Assembly (NCBI GenBank): GCA_039798005.1
Contig: JBDKGV010000106.1
Span: forward strand, 1 to 11,596
Length of the DNA: 11,596 bases
Origin: JBDKGV01 sp039798005
Lineage (GTDB): Bacteria; Fibrobacterota; Fibrobacteria; UBA5070
Direction of reading: 5' to 3'
The notes under the pieces were generated by a model that searched no databases, was not told the origin of the DNA, and saw nothing but the letters and a program-made list of their open reading frames with translations. Shown one piece after another: positions 1-7,516 of the stretch (positions are counted from its first letter, which is position 1; the number at the start of each line of letters is the position of its first letter). The translations under genes were made by a program, and so were the position numbers.

Positions 1-472
1 CACGCTTGTGTTCGTGTCCCACGATCGAATCTTCACCCGCGCGCTGGCTGATCGCATCCTTGCGGTGGGCGGCGGTCGCGTGGTCGACTGGCCCGGCACC
101 TACGACGAATACTTGGCGATCGCAGGCGACGGCGATGCGCCCGGCCTTGCGCATCTGTCCGACATCGACGCCCGCCGTCATGGCGCCGAGCAGCAGAAAT
201 CGGCCTCCAAGGCGGACAAGACGGAATCCGTCAAACTCGACGGCGAGGCCGAACGCGATCGGTTGAAGGAAGAGAAGAAGAAGAAGCGTCGCATCGAGGA
301 CCTGGAGAAGTCGGTGGAGAAGGCCGAGGCCGCGATCTCGAAGCTTGACGAGGAGATGGCCCATCCGGGCTTCTTCGACAACAAGGTGCAAAGCGCCAAG
401 GTGATGCAGTCCCGCAAGGACCTTGAGGCCGAGATCGAAAAGGCTTGGAAGGAACTCGAAACGCTGATGTGA
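1..472 (+). CDS. ABC-F family ATPase, C-terminal part (5' end outside window)
   Basis: This is the 3' end of a gene whose start lies left of the window; the frame begins at base 2 and 156 residues are visible. ABC-F proteins are soluble twin-ATPase proteins without membrane domains, many of which act on the ribosome. The visible part starts at the last beta strand of the second ATPase domain with the H-loop (FVSHDR, His at visible residue 7), then the usual VVDWPGTYDEYL stretch, which corresponds to the 'y.GnYs.Yl' segment of the family. A linker follows, with a very basic patch (KEEKKKKRR) encoded by a GAA/AAG-rich run at about 267-290. The end (about residues 82-156) is a heptad-like, charged helix pair ending KELETLM, as in the C-terminal coiled-coil domain of Uup/YdiF-type proteins. 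The exact ABC-F subfamily cannot be told without the first ATPase domain. Confidence 0.88.
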   Translation, partial: TLVFVSHDRIFTRALADRILAVGGGRVVDWPGTYDEYLAIAGDGDAPGLAHLSDIDARRHGAEQQKSASKADKTESVKLDGEAERDRLKEEKKKKRRIEDLEKSVEKAEAAISKLDEEMAHPGFFDNKVQSAKVMQSRKDLEAEIEKAWKELETLM

Positions 473-509
473 ACCGGCCTCGCGGCCTTCACCTCATGTT
501 CAAGGGGAT

Positions 510-541
510 GCATCCCGGCAGTGGCGGGATGCCGTCCTTTG
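510..541 (+). terminator. Possible intrinsic terminator after the ABC-F gene
   Basis: A perfect 8-bp inverted repeat, GCATCCCG (510-517) and CGGGATGC (525-532), encloses a 7-nt loop and is followed by CGTCCTTTGCT. The stem is GC-rich and lies 38 nt past the ABC-F stop codon, in the gap before the lipoprotein gene. The T-run is poor (three T residues), so termination may be weak. It could instead be a structured element ahead of the next gene. Confidence 0.45.
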
Positions 542-583
542 CTATGCTTTCAAGCCAGTCGTTCCCGCATCAAAAGGATTCCC

Positions 584-1318
584 GTGAAGTTCCCTGCATT
601 GTTCCTGTTGCTCGCCACCTGCCTTGCCGTCTCCTTCCTTGGTTGTTCGGAGGAGGCCGCCGCGCCGGTCACGAGTCCTTCGGTCGTGGAGAAGGATGCG
701 GGACAGACGAATTTTGGCATTCCTTGGAACGCCCGCATCGCCTATGGGACGCTCACGGATACAAGGGATGGACAAGTCTACAAGACCGTCCAGATCGGTT
801 CCCAAGTCTGGATGGCCGAAAACCTGAACTATCGCCAGACGACCGGGAAAATCGACACCATCGGAATATGCTACGACCGGGAGGTCGATTCGTGCGCCAA
901 GTATGGACGACTGTACCGATGGACGGAAGTCATGGCCGGAGCCCTTTCAAGCAAGACGGTTCCAAGTGGCGTGCAGGGAATCTGCCCCCAAGGTTGGCAT
1001 GTTCCCAGCGATACCGAATGGGTGCTCCTGCAAGCGGCCGCCGACCCCTCGGGCGCGATGGATGCGATCAAGCTCAAATCCAGCAACGGTTGGAAGCCTC
1101 ATTTTGAAAAATCAGGGGATGGAACCGACGACTTCGGATTCCGCGCCTTGCCTGCGGGCGCTTTCGATGATTATCGGGGTGTTGAAGGTGGCAATCATGG
1201 CCATTGGTGGACGGCCACGGTCGGCATCGAGAGAACAATGGCAGTCTATGATTCGAATGTGAACGGAGCCAATTCACCCACCTATTCCCAGCTTTCCCTG
1301 CGCTGCGTCAAGGATTGA
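584..1318 (+). CDS. FISUMP-domain lipoprotein
   Basis: This is a 244-residue secreted lipoprotein. I chose GTG at 584 because AAAAGGA (572-578) is well placed before it and because translation from there gives a short, classic signal peptide: Lys2, a hydrophobic core (residues 3-19), then FLG-Cys21 as a lipobox. An earlier in-frame GTG at 521 would bury the signal behind 21 polar residues and falls inside the upstream hairpin. After a flexible linker (about 22-60), the rest matches the FISUMP domain: VQIGSQVWMAENLNY near residue 76, a CYD...C pair (Cys96, Cys104) followed by YGRLYRW, then GICPQGWHVPSDTEW (Cys134), ALPAGAF, WWTAT, and the closing SLRCVKD (Cys241). The domain is abundant in Fibrobacter, where its members are surface or secreted proteins of mostly unknown function. 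The four conserved Cys suggest disulfides. No catalytic function can be assigned. The gene converges on the Rieske gene. Confidence 0.9.
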   Translation: MKFPALFLLLATCLAVSFLGCSEEAAAPVTSPSVVEKDAGQTNFGIPWNARIAYGTLTDTRDGQVYKTVQIGSQVWMAENLNYRQTTGKIDTIGICYDREVDSCAKYGRLYRWTEVMAGALSSKTVPSGVQGICPQGWHVPSDTEWVLLQAAADPSGAMDAIKLKSSNGWKPHFEKSGDGTDDFGFRALPAGAFDDYRGVEGGNHGHWWTATVGIERTMAVYDSNVNGANSPTYSQLSLRCVKD

Positions 1319-1321
1319 CGC
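1305..1321. other. Hairpin spanning two convergent stop codons
   Basis: The perfect 7-bp inverted repeat GCGTCAA-GGA-TTGACGC covers the lipoprotein stop codon (1316-1318) and reaches the last base of the Rieske stop codon (1321 on the minus strand). The two genes are 2 nt apart, so this is the only place a bidirectional transcription stop could form between them. There is no T-run on either strand, so it is not a standard intrinsic terminator. Confidence 0.4.
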
Positions 1322-1695
1322 TACCGCATCGTCATCGGGTCGACGAAAAGGGGTGACGGGTCCACCCAGACGTCCGCGCCTTCGATCCGAAGCGGGAGGG
1401 CGACAAGTTTGGCTCCCCGGCAAGGTCCATGCAGGCATGCACCGCTTTCGGGATGGTATCCTGCGCCATGGGATTTGCAGGTCACAAGGCCCGAGAGCGG
1501 CGAGAGGAAATCCTGATCGTCCATGTCAAGCGGCACGGGCCAGTGGTCGCAGCGGTTGCGCCAAGCCCGCAGTCCTTCCGGGGTGGAGACGAGAAATCCG
1601 GTCTCCTCGGTGCGAGGAACCTTGATTCCCATGGTCGTGCCGACCGCAAGGTTTGCGGCACCTTCCAACTTGATCCAATCCTTCTCTCCGCTCAT
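1321..1695 (-). CDS. Rieske [2Fe-2S] ferredoxin-like protein
   Basis: This 124-residue protein has no signal peptide or membrane segment, so it is probably a cytoplasmic electron carrier or ferredoxin subunit. The cluster ligands are clear: CDH (Cys49, His51) and, 21 residues later, CKSH (Cys73, His76), that is CxH-x21-CxxH. The second loop continues HGAGYHPESGACLHGPCRG, the G.C..GPC pattern found after the second ligand pair in soluble Rieske proteins. The 21-residue spacing is longer than in dioxygenase ferredoxins (about 15-17), but as far as I recall it is normal for a family of small stand-alone bacterial Rieske proteins. The start is ATG at 1693-1695 (minus strand), with AAGGAG 7-8 nt upstream. 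It stands alone, divergent from pilB and convergent with the lipoprotein gene, with no oxygenase or reductase nearby, so its partner is unknown. Confidence 0.87.
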   Translation of the reverse strand: MSGEKDWIKLEGAANLAVGTTMGIKVPRTEETGFLVSTPEGLRAWRNRCDHWPVPLDMDDQDFLSPLSGLVTCKSHGAGYHPESGACLHGPCRGAKLVALPLRIEGADVWVDPSPLFVDPMTMR

Positions 1696-1759
1696 TGGGC
1701 ATCTCCTTCACTACTTTCAGTGGGGCAAGATACTTGAACAACCCGGGAGTTGATCGAAC

Positions 1760-3460
1760 GTGGCCTTGAAGCTTGGAGAAATGCTGGTAGACAGCGGGCT
1801 CATCACCAAGGAGCAGTTGCTGGCTGCGCTCAAGAGCCAGCGATCCAACGGCGGCAAGCTGGGCGAGAACCTCGTGAAGGTCGGGGCTATCCTCGACGAG
1901 GAGGAGCTGGCCACCTTCGTGGCGCGCCAGATGAACTTGGGCGTCATCTCCCTGTCCGACATCGAGATCGAAGAGGATACCGTCCGGCTGGTCCCTCAGG
2001 ATCTGGCGATGAAGTATCTGGTGATGCCGGTGTCGCGTACCAACCGCGTGCTCACGGTCGCGACCGCCGACCCTCGCAATGTCCAAGCGCTGGATGCCAT
2101 CAAGTTCATCACCGGTTGCACCATCAAGCCGGTGGTGGCCCCGGAGAATCAAATTCGCGCGTGCTTGGAGCGTTACTACCAGGTGGACATGCAGCGCGAG
2201 ATGCAGGACATCCTGGGCGCCGTGTCCGAAGACATGGAAGTGGTCAAGGAGCCCGATCAGGATGCCGAGGCCGCTGCGATGGCCGCCATCGACGACGCCC
2301 CCTTGGTCAAGCTGGTCAACAAGATCCTGCTCGATGCCATTCGCCTGCGCGCTTCCGACATCCATATCGAGATCTACGAGAAGGTGATGCGCGTGCGGTA
2401 CCGCGTCGACGGCACCCTGCGCGAAGTCAGTACGCTTCCCTTCAAGCTGCGCCATGCGATCATCAGTCGCCTGAAGATCATGTCGAACCTGGACATCTCG
2501 GAACGCCGCCTGCCCCAGGACGGTCGCATCAAGCTCAAGACCCCGCAAGGCAAGACCGTCGATCTGCGCGTCTCGTGCCTGCCTTGCATCTTCGGTGAGA
2601 AGGTCGTGATGCGTATTCTCGACCAGTCCAACCTGCAGTTGGACCTCGGGAAGCTGGGCATCCACGCCAAGGGACAGCAGGACCTGCGCGATGCCCTCGA
2701 AGCCCCTTACGGCATGATCCTGGTCACCGGGCCCACGGGCTCGGGCAAGTCGACGACCCTGTACTCGGCCCTTTCCACCATCAACACGCCTGACGTCAAC
2801 ATCATGACGGCGGAAGATCCGGTCGAGTACAATCTTCCCGGCATCAACCAGGTGCTGGTCCATACGGACATCGGCTTGACCTTCGCCGCGGCCTTGCGAT
2901 CCTTCTTGCGCCAGGATCCCGATGTCATCATGGTGGGTGAAATGCGTGACTTGGAGACGGCTGAAATCGGCGTCAAGGCGGCACTCACAGGGCACTTGGT
3001 CCTTTCCACGCTGCACACCAACGATGCGCCTTCCACCATCAACCGTCTGGTGGACATGGGCATCGAGCCCTTCCTGGTGGCAAGCTCCGTGCGCTTGATC
3101 GTGGCCCAGCGTCTGGTGCGACGCATCTGCGTGGATTGCAAGTGCGAGGATGACGACAAGCCCTTGGCGATCCAGCGCCTGCTGCGCCTGACCGATGCGG
3201 AATTCGCCAACCTGAAGATCTGGAAGGGCCGGGGCTGCGACACCTGCAGCCAGACCGGCTACAAGGGGCGTCAGGGCGTGTACGAGATCATGCCGATCAC
3301 CCCGGCGATCAAGCAGCTCATCGTCGATCGGGCCTCGCTCACGGAGATCGGGGAGCAGGCCATCGCCGACGGCGTCCTGACCTTGCGCTTGGCGGCCATG
3401 CAGCTTCTGTCCGACGGCATCACCACGGCATCCGAAGTCATCCAGAGCACCGACGGCTGA
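1760..3460 (+). CDS. pilB: Type IV pilus extension ATPase PilB (GspE family)
   Basis: This 566-residue cytoplasmic hexameric ATPase powers pilin assembly at the inner membrane through PilC. Residues about 1-140 form the N-terminal MshEN/T2SSE_N region (LGEMLVDSGLITKEQLLAAL near the start), thought to bind partners or cyclic-di-GMP in relatives. The motor domain has Walker A GPTGSGKST (324-332, Lys330), Walker B QDPDVIMVGEMRD (385-397, catalytic-type Glu394; the common form is GEIRD, here Met395), and the His box TGHLVLSTLHTN (410-421). A zinc-binding tetracysteine pair follows, Cys457/Cys460 and Cys493/Cys496, which is typical of PilB/GspE and absent from PilT. The GTG start is preceded by CCCGGGAG at 10-nt spacing, a little long. 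It could be a type II secretion GspE, but the adjacent pilT makes a pilus system far more likely. Confidence 0.95.
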   Translation: MALKLGEMLVDSGLITKEQLLAALKSQRSNGGKLGENLVKVGAILDEEELATFVARQMNLGVISLSDIEIEEDTVRLVPQDLAMKYLVMPVSRTNRVLTVATADPRNVQALDAIKFITGCTIKPVVAPENQIRACLERYYQVDMQREMQDILGAVSEDMEVVKEPDQDAEAAAMAAIDDAPLVKLVNKILLDAIRLRASDIHIEIYEKVMRVRYRVDGTLREVSTLPFKLRHAIISRLKIMSNLDISERRLPQDGRIKLKTPQGKTVDLRVSCLPCIFGEKVVMRILDQSNLQLDLGKLGIHAKGQQDLRDALEAPYGMILVTGPTGSGKSTTLYSALSTINTPDVNIMTAEDPVEYNLPGINQVLVHTDIGLTFAAALRSFLRQDPDVIMVGEMRDLETAEIGVKAALTGHLVLSTLHTNDAPSTINRLVDMGIEPFLVASSVRLIVAQRLVRRICVDCKCEDDDKPLAIQRLLRLTDAEFANLKIWKGRGCDTCSQTGYKGRQGVYEIMPITPAIKQLIVDRASLTEIGEQAIADGVLTLRLAAMQLLSDGITTASEVIQSTDG

Positions 3461-3484
3461 TTTCCCGACACTTATGAATTTGAT

Positions 3485-3501
3485 GAACATGTTCCCGGGA
3501 G
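3485..3501. promoter_or_regulatory. Palindrome and ribosome-binding site before pilT
   Basis: GAACATGTTC (3485-3494) is a perfect 10-bp palindrome in the 52-nt pilB-pilT gap, directly followed by the ribosome-binding site CCCGGGAG (3494-3501), 11 nt before the pilT ATG. pilB has a similar arrangement, with TGAACA then CCCGGGAG (1735-1749). It could be a small operator or an RNA fold that affects pilT translation, but the length is near what chance can produce. Confidence 0.25.
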
Positions 3502-3512
3502 CGAATTGAACC

Positions 3513-4625
3513 ATGGCAAACATTCTCGACCTGATCTCCAAGATGATCGAAGTGAGGGCCTCCGACCTTCACCTGACGGTCGGTGCCTCCCCGATGCTTC
3601 GCGTGGACGGCAGCTTGCGCCCCTTCGACAACCATCCGCTCTCGCCGGAAGAGTGCCAGGCGCTGGCCTACTCGGTGATGAAGGAAGAGCAGAAGAAGAA
3701 GTTTGAGGACTTCGATCTGGACAAGGGGCGTGGACGCCAAGTCGACTTCTCGTTCGGCATCCGGCACCAGACGGCGGATGGCAAACCCTTCGACGCGCGC
3801 TTTCGTGCCAACGTGTTCATGCAGCGGGGCCTCGTGTCCATGGTGCTGCGTCACATCCCGACCGAGATCCGCGACTTCGAGGCGTTGGGCGCCCCGAAGA
3901 TCCTGTCGGAATTCTGTGATCGTCCTCGCGGACTTGTGCTGGTGACCGGTCCCACCGGATCAGGAAAGTCCACGACCCTTGCCGCCATGATCGACAAGAT
4001 CAACCGCGAGCGCCCCGAGCACATCCTCACGATCGAGGATCCGATCGAATTCGTGCACAAGCACAAGAAGTGCATCGTGAACCAGCGCGAAGTCTTCTCG
4101 GACACCGCAAGCTTCGCCCAGGCGCTCAAGGTGGCCTTGCGTCAGGACCCTGACGTGGTGCTGGTCGGAGAAATCCGTGACAAGGAGACCGCAGCGATCG
4201 CTCTCCAGATCGCGGAAACCGGCCACTTGACCTTCGCGACCCTCCACACGAACTCAGCGGCGCAGACCATCAACCGCGTGATCGACATGTTCGAGCAAGG
4301 GGAACGCGACGCCGTGCGCGGACAGCTGGCCTTCGTGCTGGAAGGCGTTTGCTGTCAGCAGCTGGTCCCGAAGCAGCAGGGCGGTCGCGCCTTGGCCTGT
4401 GAGGTGCTCAGCGTCACGCCGGCCATCCGTTCCCTGATCCGTGACGACAAGGTGCACCAGATCCAGGGCATCATGGAAGTCAGCCAGAAGCACGGCATGC
4501 AGACCCTCACGATGCACTTGGCCAAGCTCGTCATCAGCCGCCAGATCGCCAAGGAGGAGGCCTTGCTTTTCTCAAGCGATCCCGAACAGCTGGAAAAATT
4601 CATCACCGGCAATTTCCGGTTGTGA
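3513..4625 (+). CDS. pilT: Type IV pilus retraction ATPase PilT
   Basis: This 370-residue protein has the usual PilT length. PilT disassembles the pilus and drives twitching motility, DNA uptake or surface attachment by retraction. Visible landmarks are the N-terminal SDLHLTVG segment, Walker A GPTGSGKST (from 146, Lys152), Walker B QDPDVVLVGEIRD (211-223, Glu220) and the His box TGHLTFATLHTN (236-247). The PilT signature AIRSLI is at 304-309 (AIRNLI in most relatives), followed by HQIQGIMEVSQKHGMQTLT. There is no tetracysteine motif, which separates it from PilB. The protein ends with the usual tail (SSDPEQLEKFITGNFRL). ATG at 3513 has GGGAG upstream at 11 nt. It lies between pilB and pilC, the order seen in Myxococcus and Geobacter, and is probably cotranscribed with both. 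Assignment as PilT rather than a PilU paralogue rests on the AIRSLI motif and the position. Confidence 0.95.
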   Translation: MANILDLISKMIEVRASDLHLTVGASPMLRVDGSLRPFDNHPLSPEECQALAYSVMKEEQKKKFEDFDLDKGRGRQVDFSFGIRHQTADGKPFDARFRANVFMQRGLVSMVLRHIPTEIRDFEALGAPKILSEFCDRPRGLVLVTGPTGSGKSTTLAAMIDKINRERPEHILTIEDPIEFVHKHKKCIVNQREVFSDTASFAQALKVALRQDPDVVLVGEIRDKETAAIALQIAETGHLTFATLHTNSAAQTINRVIDMFEQGERDAVRGQLAFVLEGVCCQQLVPKQQGGRALACEVLSVTPAIRSLIRDDKVHQIQGIMEVSQKHGMQTLTMHLAKLVISRQIAKEEALLFSSDPEQLEKFITGNFRL

Positions 4626-4694
4626 TCCGCAAGGCTGTTGGTTAGGGTCTAGATTGGTCATTCGCCCGATTCGCGGCAGAAGGAGATAAAGGCA

Positions 4695-5891
4695 ATGGCG
4701 AAATTCGCCTATACCGGCAAGGGGATGAACGGCAAGGAGGTCACTGGAGAGGTCGAGGCGGAAAACGCCGAGATCGCCATGTCGCTTGTCAAGAAGAAGC
4801 GCGTTCAGAACCCGAAGCTGCGCAAGCTCGGTGGATTCGGCTTCAAGTTCGGCAGCGGCATCGGACTCAAGGATCTCTCCCGCTTCACACGCCAGTTCTC
4901 GGCGATGACCCAAGCGGGTCTGCCCTTGATCCAGTGCCTCGACATCCTTGCCGAGCAGACTGAAAACAAGAACATGGCTGTGATCGTGCGCAAGATCTCC
5001 ATGGACATCCAGGGCGGTGGTACGCTTGCGGAGTCGATGGACAAGCACAAGGCGGTCTTCTCCGAGCTCTACTGCCAGATGGTCCGAGCCGGCGAGGCGG
5101 GCGGTATCCTGGATACCATCCTCAATCGTCTGGCGGACTACCAGGAAGCCGCCGAGAAGCTGCGCCGCAAGGTGAAGGGTGCGCTTACGTATCCTGTGCT
5201 GGTGGCCATCGTGGCCGTGGGTGCGGTGGCTGCGCTCCTGACCTTCGTGGTGCCGGTCTTTGCCAGCATGTTCAAGGACATGGGTGGTGAACTTCCCGGT
5301 CCCACCATCGCCGTGCTGGCTGCATCGAATTTCATGAAGTCCTACGGGCTTTACATGCTGGCTGGGGTGATCATCGGCGTGATCTTCCTGTTGCGCTACA
5401 TCAAGACGCCGAAGGGACGTTGGCAGTGGGACTGGATGATGCTCACCCTGCCGCTTTTCGGGGACCTGACCCGCAAGAGCGCCGTGGCGCGATTCTGTCG
5501 CACCTTGGGAACACTTCTGTCCTCGGGCGTACCCATCATCGATGCGCTCACCGTGACGGCGCGCACCTCGGGCAACAAGATCTTGGAAGCTGGCATCTTT
5601 CGCACCGTCGAGGCGATTTCCGGTGGTCAGTCGATTGCCGATCCTCTCAAGGCGACCGGTGCCTTCCCTCCCATGGTGATCCAGATGATCGCCGTGGGTG
5701 AGCGAACGGGTGGACTTTCCGACATGCTGACCCGCGTCTCCGACTTCTACGACATCGAGGTCGAGGCGGCTGTCGAGGCGTTGACTTCGATGCTGGAGCC
5801 GTTGATCATCGTGGTCTTGGGTGGCATCATCGGTGCCGTCCTGATCGCCATGTACCTGCCCATGTTCTCGATGGCGGGCGCCATCAAGTGA
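4695..5891 (+). CDS. pilC: Type IV pilus inner-membrane platform protein PilC (GspF family)
   Basis: This 398-residue polytopic protein links the PilB and PilT motors to the growing pilus. It has two GspF repeats. The first contains LSRFTRQFSAMTQAGLPLIQ (61-80) and RAGEAGGILD (131-140), and the second the matching VARFCRTLGTLLSSGVPIID (264-283) and IAVGERTGGLSDML (332-345). Membrane segments are at about 167-192, 218-235 and 366-390, as expected for the family, and the end (AMYLPMFSMAGAIK) is the family's conserved closing segment. A strong ribosome-binding site AGAAGGAG (4678-4685) precedes the ATG at 9 nt. The 69-nt gap after pilT shows no clear terminator. Its stop codon overlaps the start of the downstream kinase (GTGA), so the two are translationally coupled. 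Confidence 0.95.
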   Translation: MAKFAYTGKGMNGKEVTGEVEAENAEIAMSLVKKKRVQNPKLRKLGGFGFKFGSGIGLKDLSRFTRQFSAMTQAGLPLIQCLDILAEQTENKNMAVIVRKISMDIQGGGTLAESMDKHKAVFSELYCQMVRAGEAGGILDTILNRLADYQEAAEKLRRKVKGALTYPVLVAIVAVGAVAALLTFVVPVFASMFKDMGGELPGPTIAVLAASNFMKSYGLYMLAGVIIGVIFLLRYIKTPKGRWQWDWMMLTLPLFGDLTRKSAVARFCRTLGTLLSSGVPIIDALTVTARTSGNKILEAGIFRTVEAISGGQSIADPLKATGAFPPMVIQMIAVGERTGGLSDMLTRVSDFYDIEVEAAVEALTSMLEPLIIVVLGGIIGAVLIAMYLPMFSMAGAIK

Positions 5892-7516
5892 GTTCACACG
5901 CCCAGGGAGGGAGGGCCTACGCCTGGTTCGGCGGGGCCAAGACCCTTCTCCTGTGCGGCTTCGTTCTCGGGGGAATCCAGGCCAATGCCCGCTGGCACTA
6001 CTGGCTGGCGTTGGTCGTCTTTGCGACTTGGAGCTTTTTCCTCTGGCGCCGTGAACGCGCGCTGGGAGCCGAGGAGTTGGATCTGGACTGGGAGCACGGC
6101 TTGGTGCTCCTGCTGGAATTGGGTTGCGAGCTTTTTCTTGCCGTATTCGAGGGGCAGGGGAGCAGCGATCCGACCCTGCTATTCATGCTTACCGGAACCT
6201 TCGCCGGGTTCCTGTACCGGTTTTGGGGTGCACTGCCGGTGGCCATGGGCTACACCGTGGGGTTTGGCCTTCTGGTGGTGAGCCACGGTGTCGGAGTGCG
6301 ACAATTTCCCGCGCTTTCGGGCCTCGATGGTGCAGGGCTTCTGACTCGGTGGGCCCTTTCCTCGGGAATGGGCTTTTCCTTGTCGATCCTGACCAGCTTC
6401 CTGGCGGAATCGCTGCGCAACCACCGGATCGCGCTCATCGGGACCTCCCAAGCGTTGGAGCTTGCGCGCTTGGACATGGATGCCGTCGTGAACCGGATCA
6501 CCTCCGGGGTCCTGGTCTTCGATGACCAGTTGCGCCTGCTCTACTCCAATGAGGCCGCTGCGGTCCATCTGCCCGCGACCTTGCACCCGGGCAAGCCCAT
6601 GGTCGAGCTGTTCGAGGGGCAGACTTGGGGGCAGGCGGTGCTGGAAGGGTGTCAGCTCGTGCTTCAAGGGGCGATTCCCTGGGACTTGGAGACCAAAGGG
6701 CGCAAAGGGGATTCCCTGCTTTTTCAAGCCTCCGGGCATTGGGCCAAGGGCAAGCTTCGCAACCTCGTGTTGACCCTTCAAGACATCACCCACCTGAGGA
6801 AAATGGAAGCGGAAGTGCGCAGCGCCGAACGCATGGCCACTTTGGGCAATGTCGCGGCGCAGATCGCCCATGAGATCCGCAACCCCTTGGCTTCGATCTC
6901 GGGATCGGCACAACTCCTTTCCGCAGTGGAGGGGATGGGGGAGGACGATTGCAGCCTGCTTCGCCTCATTCAGGAGGAATCGGCGCGCTTGAACCGGACC
7001 TTGCAGGAATTTCTCGACTTTTCCCGATTGAAGCCACCTTCCATTCGCAAGATCGCCTTGCGACCTCTGCTGGAAGATGTGCGACTGTTCCTGCTCCAGC
7101 GACCCGAGGCTCACAAGGAATGGATGCCGACGATCCGCTTGGAGTGTCCACAGACGCTGGAAGTGCATTCCGATCGCGATCTTTTGTTGCAAATCCTGCA
7201 AAATCTGGCTTTGAACGCCTTGCAGGCCGTGCCTTTGGAACGTCGACCTGAGATTGGACTCTTGGCGGAAGTCGAAAAACATGGTACGATTCGAATCTCG
7301 GTATTAGATAATGGCATCGGAATGACGGAAACAGTTCTCGAGCGAGCCGGAGAAGCCTTCTTCACCACCAAACCCACCGGAAACGGCTTGGGACTTGCGG
7401 TGAGTCGACAGATGGCTGCTTCGCTTGGCGGAGAGCTGATCTTGCGTTCTGCGCAAGGTTCGGGCACCACAGCCCAAGTTGTTCTGCGGCGGGAGCCGGT
7501 TGGAGGGGGAGCATGA
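5888..7516 (+). CDS. pilS: PilS-like membrane sensor histidine kinase
   Basis: This is a 542-residue kinase. The N-terminal about 175 residues are hydrophobic with roughly six membrane segments (about 17-33, 37-53, 68-86, 95-113, 114-132, 152-172), like PilS. A PAS-type sensor follows (about 190-300; SGVLVFDDQLRLLYSNEAA), then the HisKA box AQIAHEIRNPLASISG with phospho-acceptor His328. The ATP-binding domain has N box LQNLALNAL (Asn439, Asn443), G1 DNGIGM (474-479), F box FFTTKP, G2 GNGLGL (498-503) and G3 GSGTT (524-528). The HEIRNPLASISGSAQLL sequence is NtrB/PilS-type. GTG at 5888 overlaps the pilC stop; no convincing Shine-Dalgarno is seen, and no other start occurs before the first membrane segment, so coupling is likely. 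PilS normally phosphorylates PilR, but no response regulator is in the window. The symbol rests on architecture plus position. Confidence 0.88.
   Translation: MSSHAQGGRAYAWFGGAKTLLLCGFVLGGIQANARWHYWLALVVFATWSFFLWRRERALGAEELDLDWEHGLVLLLELGCELFLAVFEGQGSSDPTLLFMLTGTFAGFLYRFWGALPVAMGYTVGFGLLVVSHGVGVRQFPALSGLDGAGLLTRWALSSGMGFSLSILTSFLAESLRNHRIALIGTSQALELARLDMDAVVNRITSGVLVFDDQLRLLYSNEAAAVHLPATLHPGKPMVELFEGQTWGQAVLEGCQLVLQGAIPWDLETKGRKGDSLLFQASGHWAKGKLRNLVLTLQDITHLRKMEAEVRSAERMATLGNVAAQIAHEIRNPLASISGSAQLLSAVEGMGEDDCSLLRLIQEESARLNRTLQEFLDFSRLKPPSIRKIALRPLLEDVRLFLLQRPEAHKEWMPTIRLECPQTLEVHSDRDLLLQILQNLALNALQAVPLERRPEIGLLAEVEKHGTIRISVLDNGIGMTETVLERAGEAFFTTKPTGNGLGLAVSRQMAASLGGELILRSAQGSGTTAQVVLRREPVGGGA

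Noticed and set aside
267..290. AAG-rich repeat in the ABC-F gene as a possible slippage or frameshift site
   Set aside because: The frame stays open through it and encodes a basic linker followed by a normal coiled-coil tail. Such Lys-rich linkers are expected in this family.
1721..1738. A sigma-54-like site (GG-N10-GA) before pilB
   Set aside because: The -12 dinucleotide is GA rather than GC, the surrounding bases do not fit TGGCAC/TTGC well, and the implied start would fall on the pilB ribosome-binding site.
3485..3494. GAACATGTTC as a LexA/SOS box
   Set aside because: The half sites GAAC and GTTC are separated by 2 nt instead of the 4 nt of the Gram-positive-type LexA box, and the neighbouring genes have no link to DNA repair.
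1526..3541. A long minus-strand open frame of about 670 codons opposite pilB
   Set aside because: It has the His/Gln/Asp-rich composition typical of an antisense shadow in GC-rich DNA and no recognisable domain. pilB on the plus strand has all its family motifs, and the end of the frame also runs through the Rieske gene in another frame.
4572..5897. A minus-strand open frame of about 440 codons opposite pilC
   Set aside because: It mirrors pilC almost exactly, is rich in His, Asp and Arg, and shows no domain. It is a shadow frame.
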